From NCBI GenBank assembly GCA_029339195.1, contig JAPTJF010000650.1, positions 1 through 23,926 on the forward strand: a stretch of DNA of 23,926 nt, written 5' to 3'. A model generated the notes under the pieces. That model was not told the origin of the DNA. It searched no databases and saw nothing but the letters and a program-made list of their open reading frames with translations. Shown piece by piece: positions 1 through 8,849 of this stretch. This DNA comes from Micractinium sp. NFX-FRZ. Taxonomy: Eukaryota; Chlorophyta; Trebouxiophyceae; Chlorellales; Chlorellaceae. A program made the translations under genes and the position numbers. Position 1 is the stretch's first letter, and every line of letters starts with the position of its first letter.

Positions 1-36
1 TGCTGTGCCTCCTCCACCCACCACTCCCTCCACAGG

Positions 37-92
37 TATTGCTTGAACAGGTTAGAGGGCTCAGCCCCAGCACGTTACCGTGCAGACCCCCT
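37..92 (+). other. possible exon after a splice acceptor
   Basis: The first 36 bases are pyrimidine-rich and end in CTCCACAG, like the 3' end of an intron. The following 56 bases are open in the frame YCLNRLEGSAPARYRADPL and end just before a donor-like GTAAGATT. This could be a small exon of a + strand gene starting outside the window and continuing into the remnant at about 257-687. The phases do not join cleanly with the clearest acceptor at 256, so the link is unproven. No protein family is recognised. Confidence 0.2.
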
Positions 93-256
93 GTAAGATT
101 CACAGTTCACAGTTCACACGTCAACGTGCGGACCCCCTGTAAGATTCACAGATTCACAGATTCACAGTCCCCTGTAAGATTCACAGTTGGGTGTGCAGTC
201 ACAGTCACAGGTGTAAGATTCACCTGTGGACCACCTGTAAGATTCACAGTTCACAG
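88..256 (+). repeat. degenerate tandem repeat, core CTGTAAGATTCAC
   Basis: Five copies of a CTGTAAGATTCACAG-like core start near 91, 137, 171, 210 and 234, with spacers of variable length made of further TTCACAG and GTCACAG units. Two copies share a GACCC prefix. Each unit contains TGTAA (the green-algal poly(A) signal), GTAAGA (a good splice donor) and TTCACAG (a good acceptor). The array could be an intron, a polyadenylation region or a simple minisatellite. Confidence 0.7.
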
Positions 257-687
257 GTGTGCACGCTTCGCTGTTGCGGAGGAAACTTCCTGTGCCCGAG
301 GGCCCCAAAGCCAGCCTTGACGGCTACGATTGACAGCTGATGCGCACCCCTGCTGGCACCCATGCCGGTGTTTGGGATGCGGTTTGCCTGGCAGCGCTGA
401 GCGCCATGGATGCTGGCCGCCGCCAGCTGATAGCCTGTGCGCTGCATGCGCGCCAAGCTGAGCAGCGCCCATCCAGCAGTCGCCACCCTCCAGCACCTTC
501 CCCCTCACCCACTCAGCTTGTGGCCGGAGCTCAGCGACACGCTGCCGCTCGCTTCTGGGACCTGCTGCAAGATCTATGTACAGTTGGCACTGTGCCGGCT
601 GCATGGCGCAGCGAGGTGCCACCTGCCCACCCATTTTTGTGCTGGGATGCGGGCGCACACCGCTGGTACCTGCACCGCCTGCCATGA
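257..687 (+). pseudogene. unrecognised + strand coding remnant with one in-frame stop
   Basis: One frame reads with protein-like composition from about 259 to a TGA at 685-687, interrupted only by a TGA at 331-333. Before the stop it reads RRKLPVPEGPKASLDGYD. After it comes a stretch with VWDAVCLAALSAMDAGRR, then a Ser/Pro-rich linker at about 478-515, then a Trp-rich end with RFWDLLQDL, VPAAWRSEVP, HPFLCWDAG and HRWYLHRLP. A single TGG-to-TGA change would account for the break, so this may be a decayed gene, possibly from a mobile element. Alternatively 334-687 may be the intact last exon of a gene entering from the left, with an acceptor at TTGACAG (327-333). No family is recognised. Confidence 0.35.
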
Positions 688-2228
688 CATGCGCTTGCCT
701 TTGTGTTTCTTAGTGCCTGTTGATTTTTTCCTGGGCGGACCACGGTCCTCGGCCCCCTGGGCGACCTCTCCTGTGCCCCTCACTGCATTCGTGACGCCTC
801 TTCTGGCTTAAGCTCACGGCAGCGGGAAGGCAGGGCGCCGCCCGGTGTTTGGGTCCCCTTGCCGCTGTGCCTGCCCGTCTCCCGGCCGAGCTGCCTTGGG
901 TAAGCTGCTCCATTCTCGTCCTGCAATGCTTTCGCGCTCGCATCTCAATGTGTCATTCATTCTGTTTGTTTGATTCATTGAGCGGCACAGGTTTGTGCTG
1001 AAATGACGTGTAACCCACATTCAGTCGGTCAGTCAGTACGATCGACAGCCTGGTTGGAACGGCACACCCCGACTCCCCTCCTTCCTCCTCCTTCTCCTCC
1101 CGCCCGCCCTTCCCCCTCCATGCTGGCAGTTTTGGTTGAAGGTGTGCTTCAATGCATCAATTCATAGTGATCTGGCCACTACCCGGGGCGCTTCTGCCCT
1201 GTACTGGTTACTCAGCTTCAAGCTTTGCCTTCGCTTGTGGCTGCATGCTTTCATTCATTGATTGTGTGTGCCCCCGGTAACGTGTAGTACCGCAGAGCGT
1301 GTAAAACCCCAAGTCAAGGCAGCCGCCTGCTGGTGCGGCGGTGGGCTCGCTGGACTGCTGCCGTTGCCTGTCTTGCCGGTTGCGCCTTTGCCGTTGCTTT
1401 GCCACTCCCCTCGTCTAGAAGCCTGCAGGCTGTAGCAGGAGGTCCACCCGTGCTGTGACTGCGTGTAGCCTGCCAGAGTGAGTGGCTTGTGGCCCAGCCC
1501 GTGAGCGCCCATGCGTCTGTAAGCACACGCACACACCGTGGCATTATCTACATGGTGTCAATGTCACCCATGGACGGCGTGGCTCCTTAAGGCTTCCCAC
1601 AACTCAATGCAGTCACCACCCCACCCAGCCTACACATAAGCACAGATACACGGTGTTATGTCTGCTGCCAGCCCAGAGTGAGTGCTGTTTTGTGTCATGT
1701 CACATGAAGATCAGTGCAACGTGAAGGAAGCAAACGGGGAGCAGCCGCGAAGGGTGCAGAGGGAGTAGAGCAGGAGTGAAAGCAACATGGACCAGCAGTA
1801 CTAGGGAGCAGCCGGGCTGCAGCAGAGAAGGGAAACTTCTGCGTCTGCAATGGTGCATGAACAGGTGCCACAATGGAAGGGCGGGAGGTGCCAGACGGGG
1901 CCGAGGCGGGAGCACAGGGCAGCGGGGTCGTGGGAGCCCCCCCCCCCTCCCACTGAAACACACCACGCCCATGGGTGGCCACAAAGCTCAACCTTGAACA
2001 ACAGCCCTCATCTTGCAGAAAACATTATGTTCCTGGGACTGGCGGCGAGATGAGAAGTTTTCGGAGATTGCAGTGCGCCGGGTGGCGAAGCGGTGCAGCA
2101 CACAGATTCACGACAGGTGGAGGAGGGCGGGGGAGGTCAAACAGGCCACAAAACAGGTAGGCCAGGCGCATGCTCTCCTTCGCAGGAAAGGGTGTATTCT
2201 TGTTGGATGAGACCGAAACGTCAACAGC
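688..2228. other. long non-coding stretch between convergent genes
   Basis: No convincing coding region is visible. The stretch holds TGTAA motifs on the + strand at 1300-1304 and 1518-1522, which could end a + strand transcript, several CATTCATT-like AT-richer runs (about 950-980 and 1248-1262), and C-rich or GGAG-rich low-complexity parts (1075-1120, 1930-1955). It probably contains the 3' UTRs of the left-hand + strand gene and of the - strand LRR gene. No TTACA (TGTAA on the - strand) was seen close to the LRR gene end. Confidence 0.5.
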
Positions 2229-2265
2229 TCAGAACAGGTTGGCCAGGCGCATGTTCTCCTTGCAG
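2151..2265 (-). repeat. duplicated 3' coding end of the LRR gene
   Basis: Bases 2151-2185 closely match 2231-2265, which encode the last residues (SCKENMRLANLF) of the LRR gene. The offset is about 80 bp. The downstream copy carries an extra base (CCTTCGCAG against CCTTGCAG) and several substitutions and cannot be read as the same peptide. It lies just past the stop codon and looks like a decayed local tandem duplication. Confidence 0.75.
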
Positions 2266-5200
2266 CTCAGGCCCATTGCGTTGAGCACCGCGCTGCGCAC
2301 AATCTGCACCAGCAGGCCGCGCCGGTCCAGTGCCAGCGCCAGCCGGTGCGACTCCACAGAGTAGATCTGCAGGGGCACAATAAACAAAGAACATTGCGAG
2401 CATTGAGTGGTGGTGACCCAGCCCGCAAGCACCAGGCGGCGCTCCAAAAGGTAGCCGCAGGCGGTGAAGTATGAGGGTGGGGGTGCGGGTTGCAGGTGTG
2501 GGTGGTGGCGGGGGTGGGGTCGAGAGATGCAGGGCGATAAACACGCATTGGGGCCTGACAAGGGATGGGTGCTGTAAAGATATGAGTGAGCTACTTGTGA
2601 TGTGGGTGAGCACAGGAGGGAGGCGTTGTAGCAGCAGGAGGGCACATGGGCGGCTGCATGAACAGCGCGGCGCAGGTTGGTGAGAATGTGGGGTGCCCAG
2701 TGCCAACAAAGGGTGGACAACAGCAGCGCGTGCATGCCACACCAAGCGCCTCGCCCTCACCTGCACTTTGATCCCCGGCTGCGTGGGCAGGCAGCGCGCT
2801 TGGTCGAGGTCATGCCGCCAGCTGCCTGTGTGCACCATCACCTGCCCCTTGCACCCCGCCACTGCCGTGAGCACGCGATCCCTCAACACAGCATGCCACT
2901 CTGTGTCCTGGCCGGGCCTGCAGGCAGCAGCAGAGGGCCAGGGCAAGGGCAAGGGCGGTCAGGCAACGGTTGCACGGTGAGCATTGAACCATGCAGTGTG
3001 CAAGGAGCAGAGGACAGGCGGCGCGTCCGGCTAGCAGACGGCACCCATTCCAGAGGAACAAGGAAGGCAGGCAAGCAGGCGTCCCGAGGAGGCTCACTTG
3101 CCAGCTACCCGTAGCTGCAAGATTAGCCACACAAAGAGAATGCCAAGGCAGCAGGCCGCGCAGAGGCCGGGCTGCTGTTTGCAGCGCACACAAGGTTTCG
3201 TTGCCTGCCTCCCCTGCCTGCACCTGATGCACGACCCAGGAGGCTCTCCCGCCTCCTCCTACACCCCTGACGCAGTATCACCTCCCCACCTCACCTGGCT
3301 CCGCACCTGGCCTCCCCCGCTGTCCACACCCCCCCGCCTCCCGCCCTCCGCACCCCTTCCATCCCTCAGCCCCACCCCCACCCCCACCCACCCACAGACC
3401 TGATTGACGACTTGGCCAGGTCGATTTGAGGGGTCCACGCATGCACCTCTGTTGCCAGGTGGCTGAACAGCAGGGCAGCGGTGGCCCCCATGCTGTCGCC
3501 GATGAAGACGACGTGGCGGTAGGGGGCGCAGGCGGCCGCCAGGCGGCGCTCGTACCGCTCATACCCGTCGTCTCCGCCTGCACAGCAAAGATGACACGGC
3601 AGAGCGCGAGGGGGGGGGGGAGAGGGGGCAAGTCAGGTATGCGAGTGTTGAGGAAGGGCTGAGATGTGGAGCCCTCCCTTTGTCCCAAGCACCCCATGTT
3701 GGGGCATACAACAAACAATGTTCTGCCGCTTACCTCCGAAGAAGGATAGGATTACCCATCCCCTCATCTTCAGCCCCGAAAGATGGGGACACGAGTACCA
3801 GTGCCCGCCTCTTACGTCCGTACCAGCGGGTGGGAAGGAAACACTGCCCTCCCCCCCTCATCCCAAGCCCTCCATGATGGGCACACGAGACAGCCACCAT
3901 CCCATGCTTACCTCCATACCAGCCGCGCTGCGGGTCCACGACGTAGAGCACATCAAAGTTCTGCTCCTCCGGCGTGATGCTCGCCGCCCGAACCTTCTTC
4001 AGCAGGCCGCCCCAGTTGGGCGTGCCGGGCGCCGACCCAAACGACACCACCAGCACCTCCGTGGTGGGACGGCTGCTGCCGTTGCCAGCGGCCGCCGCTG
4101 CAGCGGGTGCGCGCTCGAGCTTGAAGTAGCCGGGGCCAGGGCCGCCGGGGACGGCGCCTGCCACACGCAGCTTCTTGCCGGCTGCTTCCACCAGTGCCTG
4201 CCGGTCTCCCAGGGGCAGCTGGGACAGCTGGTGCTCATCCAAGCCCAGGGCTGAGACTGGGGAGGAGGGCAGCGCTGCCAGCAGGCCTGCCACGGCCTCG
4301 GGGGTGAGAGGGTTGCCCTCCAGCCACACGGACTGCAGCTTGGGGGCCTGCGGCGCGGCAGCAGCTCACAGGGCGGGACTGGCAGGGTTGGGGGTGTAGG
4401 ATGAGCGTGGCCAAGCTGCACCTGCCATAGGCCCCCTACCTGTTCTAACCTGGCTGCTGCCCTGTTACTGAGCGCCCCAGCAAGCGCCCCGGCAAGCCAC
4501 CGGCACTATCACCACCCCGGCACAGACGCCAGGGCCCAGCACGGCTGCCTGCCCGCCTGCCCGCACACCTGCAGGAGCGAGGCCGGGAATTGGTAGAGCT
4601 GGTTGCCGTAGAGGGAGAGGGACTCCAGGGCGGGGGCCTGGCCCAGGGAGGAGGGCAGGCTGGCCAGGGCGCAATCGGCGACGGACAGGTGCTTCAGGGA
4701 GGGCAGGGCGCCCAGCTGGTCGGGCAGGAAAGCCAGGCGCGGGTTGCCCTGCAGGCTGAGCTCTTCCAGGGAGGACAGGCCGCTCACGCTGGCAGGCAGC
4801 TCGCTGCAGGGCAGCGGGGCAAGGCGGGGCGGGGGGGCAGAGGGGCGTTGGTCAAAATGGTGGCCACCCCGTGCAGTGGCCTGCTTCACAACGCCCACAG
4901 CAAAATCATCGACAGCAGAGGTGCCGCGCAGCGCAGCGCAGTGAGGCAGAGCGCATCGCAGCCAGCAAGCGTCCAGCACAGCCCAGCCAAGCCACACGCC
5001 GCACGGATCAAGGGCAGCGCCGCCCTCGGGCACGCACACACACACCGCAGCTGGTTGCCGTGCAGCGACAGCTTCTTGAGGCGGTGCAGCGTGCCCAGGC
5101 TGGCGGGCAGCGCCGCCAGCTCGTTGCCCGCGGCCCCCAGCTCCTGCAGTGCTGTCAGGCCAGAGAGCCCCTCGGGCAGGCAGGTCAGCCGGTTGCCGCT

Positions 5201-6047
5201 CAGAGAGAGCTGTGTGAGCGCCGACAGGCGGCCCAGGTCGGCAGGCAGGCTCTCCAGCAGGTTGCCGTGCAGCCAGAGGCCCTGCAGGGCGCCCATCTGG
5301 CAGATGCCAGCTGGCAGCGCCGCCAGCCGGTTGCCCGCCAGCTGCAGGCGCGACAGCGAGGTCAGCGCGCTGATGCCGTCTGGCAGCTCTGGCAGCTGGT
5401 TGCCGGCCAGGGAGAGCTCCTCGAGCCCTGAGGGGAAGGCAGGCAGGCAGGCAGGCAGGCGTGAGCTGTGCACAGTGCGCCAGCACAAGTTGTGCACAGT
5501 TATGCAGCAGGCGGCAGGGTGAGGCACGGGGCAGCTAGCAGGGAGGTGGCAGGCAGCTACCGGCTGGCTCCCACAGACACAGGCAGCCCACATGAGACTC
5601 TGATGCAGCGTGCACTGCCTGTGCGCCCATCCCGTGCTCCCTCGCTCACCCTGGATGTTGACAGCTGCAGGTGGCACGCCCGACAGCTCACACTCGCTCA
5701 AATCCAGCTTGCCGGACCCCTCTGCCAGCATGCACTTCACGCGGATCGACTGATCCTCCTCCGGAATGCCCCTGTCATTGCTGCCCCCACTGCCGCCGTT
5801 GGCGCTGCTGCTGCGGCAGGCCGTGGGGCGCGGGCAGGCGGGGCTGGAGCGCTGCTGCTGCGGGCGGCAGCTGCCTCCGCGGCGGCAAAGTGCAGCAGCG
5901 GCGGAGGCGGGGCCAGGGGTGGCAGCGGCAGGTGCATCGTGTCGGTGACGCTGCGCTGCCGCGGGCGGCCGGGCGGCAGCAGCCGCTGCCGGCGCTGTCG
6001 TTGCACGGGCAGCCACTGGCGGGTGCCCTGCAACCGCCGGTGACATC

Positions 6048-6049
<2 letters not shown>
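2229..6049 (-). CDS. LRR protein fused to alpha/beta-hydrolase-like domain
   Basis: Seven exons: 6049-5650, 5427-5046, 4803-4569, 4347-3912, 3577-3400, 2917-2761, 2366-2229. All introns are GT-AG and they join in frame to 1,926 nt (641 residues, TGA stop). Residues 1-100 are Ala/Pro/Arg-rich with few acids until about 94, possibly an organelle transit peptide. Residues about 115-370 hold roughly ten 23-residue repeats of the LxxLxLxxNxLxxLPxxL type (for example LSRLQLAGNRLAALP), the intracellular Ras-group/SDS22-like class. From about 395 the protein resembles an alpha/beta hydrolase: a strand VLVVSFGSAPGTPNWGG, a nucleophile elbow VVFIGDSMGATAALLFS with Ser513 at its centre, and His603 in the terminal VESHRLALAL as candidate base. 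Asp580 or Asp582 (WRHDLD) is a candidate acid. Catalysis and substrate are inferred only. The start is the first of two consecutive ATGs directly after a CAG repeat; no other ATG lies upstream in that frame nearby. The gene sits 55 bp downstream of the small membrane-protein gene on the same strand. Confidence 0.85.
3660..3911 (-). repeat. tandem donor-containing repeats in LRR gene intron 4
   Basis: Read on the + strand, the intron has three related units of about 75-97 bp starting near 3660, 3731 and 3811. Each has a CCCTC..CCCAAGC/CAGCCC stretch, then GATGGG(G)(C)ACACGAG or a close variant, and each is followed by TTACNTCC. The real splice donor is the last TTAC (3908-3911, GTAA on the gene strand). 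The flanking exon sequence CTCCATACCAG is echoed at 3815 as GTCCGTACCAG. The intron has apparently grown by duplication of its donor region, and read-through of the exon stays open to 3730. Confidence 0.55.
5428..5470. repeat. GGCA microsatellite in LRR gene intron 1
   Basis: An (AGGC)n run of about six units occupies about 5438-5460, next to the acceptor of exon 2. On the gene strand it supplies a CCTG-rich pyrimidine tract before the AG. Similar AGGC runs recur in introns across the window. Confidence 0.8.
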
Positions 6050-6050
<1 letters not shown>

Positions 6051-6079
<29 letters not shown>

Positions 6080-6080
6080 A
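6051..6080 (-). repeat. CAG trinucleotide repeat in the LRR gene leader
   Basis: Nine perfect CTG units (CAG on the gene strand) plus one imperfect unit lie directly against the ATGATG start of the LRR gene. They fill more than half of the 55 bp between that start and the stop codon of the upstream gene. Confidence 0.9.
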
Positions 6081-6104
6081 GCCCTCCACGGTGGGCTGTC
6101 CCGT

Positions 6105-6540
6105 TCACTTGCGCTTCAGCACGCGCCGAGCTTTCTTCAGAGCTTCCTGCGCCGTTGTGCTCTCCCACAGAGGGGCGGTCCACTTGCCGTCTGCAGGACC
6201 GGGGCACGTGGGCAGGCAAGCGGCGGGCGCGGCGCCGGTGCTCAAGAAGGGAGCAACCCAGCAAACAACAACTTGCCATGCTGAGAACGCTTTGCCGGCA
6301 TTCCCTCTGCAATTGCTTTGATCCCCCATGACAACCGAAGGGAAGCAGGCAAGGCAGTCCCTGCTGGCCCTGCCCTTTCCCCGCGTGCTCACCTGCCCGC
6401 TTCTCAAACCCTGGGCCCGGCTCAGGCAGTTTGCCTTGCTCCTTTGGCTTCTCTGAGAGTCCCGTGGCCTCAAGAGTCTGGTGGAGCACTGCTAGGGCGA
6501 GGGAGGCTGCTGCGATGCCGGCAAACACGCCCCACACCAT
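6105..6540 (-). CDS. small single-pass membrane protein, unknown function
   Basis: Two exons, 6540-6393 and 6190-6105, joined by a GT-AG intron (donor GCAG/GTGAGC, acceptor CTGCAG/ACGG), give 77 residues. Residues 4-24 (GVFAGIAAASLALAVLHQTLE) look like one transmembrane helix with a very short N-terminal side. The rest is hydrophilic, with KPKEQGKLPEPGPGFEKR, then ADGKWTAPLWE, and a basic helix at the end (ALKKARRVLKRK). The shape recalls small subunits or assembly factors of organelle inner-membrane complexes, but no family is recognised. The ATG at 6540 was chosen because the upstream open frame, to about 6714, has no other ATG; a CGCCGCCAG just upstream (6546-6554) could be an acceptor, so an upstream exon cannot be excluded. 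The gene is divergent from EMG1. Confidence 0.6.
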
Positions 6541-6891
6541 CCGGCGCCTGGCGGCGGGGCGGTCACAGGGCGGCGAGGGACCAGGGGGGAGCGGCGGCGG
6601 CAGCAGCTGGGACCCCAGGGGCGTTAGCAGGACGCCTAGTGCGCTTGTTACTGCTGCTGGGAATCCCAAGGCCGTGTCGAACTGTCCGCAGTGGCGTGGG
6701 AGAGGCGAGCACAAAGGGTGGGAGAGCCTGATGGAAGGTACACCCTCCCGATGCGTGCCTGGTAATTTGCACAGACTGTAGTGGCGCGCCGATTGCGTCG
6801 CCCTCTATCCAGCCATTATTCGCTGCCTGGCTGGCCGCCCCGTCAGCACGCGAATTGCTGTCAAACCAGAGGCCCTGCGACCCTGCTAGCA

Positions 6892-6898
6892 TATATAA
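6892..6898 (+). promoter_or_regulatory. TATA box candidate for EMG1
   Basis: TATATAA stands out in a GC-rich setting, 136 bp before the EMG1 ATG. A start site 25-35 bp downstream would give a leader of about 105-110 nt. The motif is nearly self-complementary, so it could also serve the opposite gene. Confidence 0.5.
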
Positions 6899-6965
6899 TC
6901 GAACTGGAGCAACACGGAGTGCCTGTGACCGGTGCCTCACACCTCCCGCGTCGCCTCCCACTCAC

Positions 6966-6977
6966 ATGCACCCCTGA
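6966..6977 (+). promoter_or_regulatory. three-codon upstream ORF in EMG1 leader
   Basis: ATG CAC CCC TGA lies 57 bp before the EMG1 start codon, inside the leader predicted from the TATA position. If transcribed, it could modestly lower EMG1 translation. The role is inferred. Confidence 0.3.
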
Positions 6978-7033
6978 GCTCTGCACCCACGGCGCTTGAG
7001 CACCCACCGACCGGAGCACAGCAACCCACAGTC

Positions 7034-8849
7034 ATGTCGGGCGGGCTGGAAACCACATGGGAGGAGGAGCCAGCCTCCAGCAGCGGGCAACAAGGCGGCG
7101 TGATTTTCGTGCTGGAGAATGCAAACCTGGAGACCGCCAAAGTGGGGAAAAACTACGAGCTGCTCAACTGCGACGACCACGCCAACTTCCTGCGCCGCCA
7201 CAAGAAGGACCCAGCCCTCTACCGGCCAGACATTTGCCACCAGGCAGGCGCCGCCGCCTGCCGCCAGTTGCCGCTTGCAGCTTGCTGCTCGCCCCTCTCT
7301 TCCCCACCATGTGACGCTGGCCTGCTGCAGCTCTGTGCAGGCATGCCACATGCGCCCTGCTGCTATCTGGCTGCCTGGTTCCCCGCAGGCCAGCCAGGCT
7401 GCTGCCAATCATGCTGCCTCACACCGCTGCTGCCGCCTGCCCCCTCACCCGCCTCCTGTACCGCTGCAGGCGCTGTTGGCCATCCTAGATAGCCCGCTGA
7501 ACAAGGCGGGCCGGCTCAAGGCGCTGTACGTCCACACCGCCAAGAACGTGCTCATACAGCTGAACCCTCAGGCAAGGGCTGGGGCCTGCCGGGGAGAGGA
7601 TGCAACACAAGGGCTGTGACAGCGGCCGGCGGGCGGGCACCGTCAGCTGTGCTGCTGGGCGGCAGAGGGGCTGTCCTCGTGGGCGCCCACTGCTGCCATC
7701 GGCGTGCCTGCCCAGGTGTTGTAAGGTAAACAAGCGGGAGGAGCCAGGTGGTCCGGGGGCAGGCAGGTGTATGAGCCTCTGTGGCCCCTCTCCTCTTCAT
7801 CCCCCATCCGCCGTGCACCGCCACGGCCCTCCTGCACCTACCTCTCCTGCGCCGTCGCCCACCCACCTGTGCACCCATCGTCGGCCCCTCCGCTCCCCCG
7901 CCGCCCCCTGCCTCGGTGTCCCGCAGGTCCGCCTGCCACGCACCTTCCGCCGTTTCTGCGGGCTCATGGTGCAGCTGCTGCAGAAGCTGAGCATCCGGGC
8001 AACCAACGGGCCGGACAAGCTCCTCAAAGTGGTCAAGGGCCCCGTCACCAAATACTTCCCGCCAGGTGTGCTGCTGGTTTAGTATAGTGTGTGTGTCAGG
8101 CAGCGCAGCCCAGCCGCCCACGTGGCCCGATTGTTTGCTGAAGACGAGTGTGGCCTCTGCTGTGTCTGGTGGGTCTGCTGCTGCCGTACCGGCTTCTCCC
8201 ACGCATCGGCTTCTCCCACTCCGCCAATACCATTTCTTCCACATCAAACACTTCCCTCTCCCCTCTGCAGACGCCCACCGCATCGGGTTCACCCTCTCCG
8301 GCAAGGCCATTTCTTCCATAACTTCATGTCCTCCCTCCCTCCCTCCCTCCCTCCCCCTGCTGCAGACGCCCACCGCATCGGCTTCTCCCACTCGGCCAAG
8401 AGCATCGTGGTGATGCACGAGTGGGTGGCGCGCCCCGAGCTGGGCGACCGCCCCCTGGTCTTTGTGGTGGGAGCGTTTGCGCACGGCAAAATTGACGACA
8501 GCTACGTGGACGAATACATCTCCATCTCGCAGGTGGGCCCACATCTCGATTAATAGATTGATCAGGCGTGGGTCAAGGAAGATACCGTGAAGTTGAGGTC
8601 AAGGGGAGCATGGCGGCTTAGTGGACGGATCATGAAGGTTTGTGTCGGGTGTGCGGCAGGGCGGTTACGGCTGGCAGGCCCTCATTTGCCCTTCTGAAGC
8701 ATTTGCTGGCAAACCACAGCGCCCCAACAGCCTGACTGGCCGCCCCTGCGTGCGCCCCCTCCCCGCTCACCCTGCAGTTCCCGCTGTCGGCAGCGTACGC
8801 GCTAGGCCGCATCACAAATGCGCTGGAGCAGAAGTGGGCCATCGTCTAG
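7034..8849 (+). CDS. EMG1: 18S rRNA pseudouridine N1-methyltransferase EMG1/NEP1
   Basis: Exons 7034-7243, 7470-7571, 7927-8065, 8366-8532 and 8778-8849 join to 690 nt (229 residues, TAG). The product is the SPOUT-class (alpha/beta-knot) methyltransferase that N1-methylates the hypermodified pseudouridine of 18S rRNA and helps 40S assembly in the nucleolus. Family landmarks are in the right order: [69 protein letters not shown], the cofactor-loop motif [11 protein letters not shown], and [13 protein letters not shown] near the end. Length is slightly below the 240-250 of human and yeast proteins because the N terminus is short. Introns 1 and 2 can only be removed in frame with GC donors (CAG/GCAGGC and CAG/GCAAGG); introns 3 and 4 use GT. 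Intron 3 carries duplicated copies of the exon 4 start. Confidence 0.95.
8202..8410 (+). repeat. tandem copies of EMG1 intron 3 acceptor and exon 4 start
   Basis: The exon 4 start CGCATCGGCTTCTCCCACTC (8374) is repeated at 8202 (identical 20 bases) and, with changes, at 8279. The copy at 8279 is preceded by its own CTCTGCAG/ACGCCCACCG acceptor, matching the true CTGCTGCAG/ACGCCCACCG at 8366. The first two copies share a CCATTTCTTCCA tail. Use of the acceptor before 8271 would shift the frame against exon 4, so these are pseudo-exons. Confidence 0.85.
8329..8357 (+). repeat. CCCT polypyrimidine microsatellite
   Basis: A (CTCC)n run of about six units forms the pyrimidine tract before the EMG1 exon 4 acceptor. 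Confidence 0.85.

Larger units (their letters stand above)
6541..7033. promoter_or_regulatory. divergent promoter region between small-protein gene and EMG1
   Basis: These 493 bp separate the ATG codons of two head-to-head genes, so they must hold both start regions unless the small gene has a further 5' exon. The right half is less GC-rich than the surroundings and contains a TATA-like element. The left half is open in the small gene's frame and GC-rich. Confidence 0.6.

Noticed and set aside
88..256. Telomere-like or CRISPR-like repeat
   Set aside because: The units are irregular in length and contain no telomere motif; spacing and unit decay fit a minisatellite or intron repeat.
2367..2760. 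Extra coding sequence inside the last LRR gene intron (long open frame)
   Set aside because: The read-through frame is His/Pro-rich low complexity, and the flanking exons join in frame by clear GT-AG sites.
4569..5427. NLR-type immune receptor or receptor kinase LRR
   Set aside because: There is no NB-ARC, transmembrane or kinase region, and the repeats are the 23-residue intracellular LPxxL type.
8271..8365. Genuine additional EMG1 exon
   Set aside because: The segment duplicates the exon 4 start, has no donor, and would shift the frame relative to exon 4.
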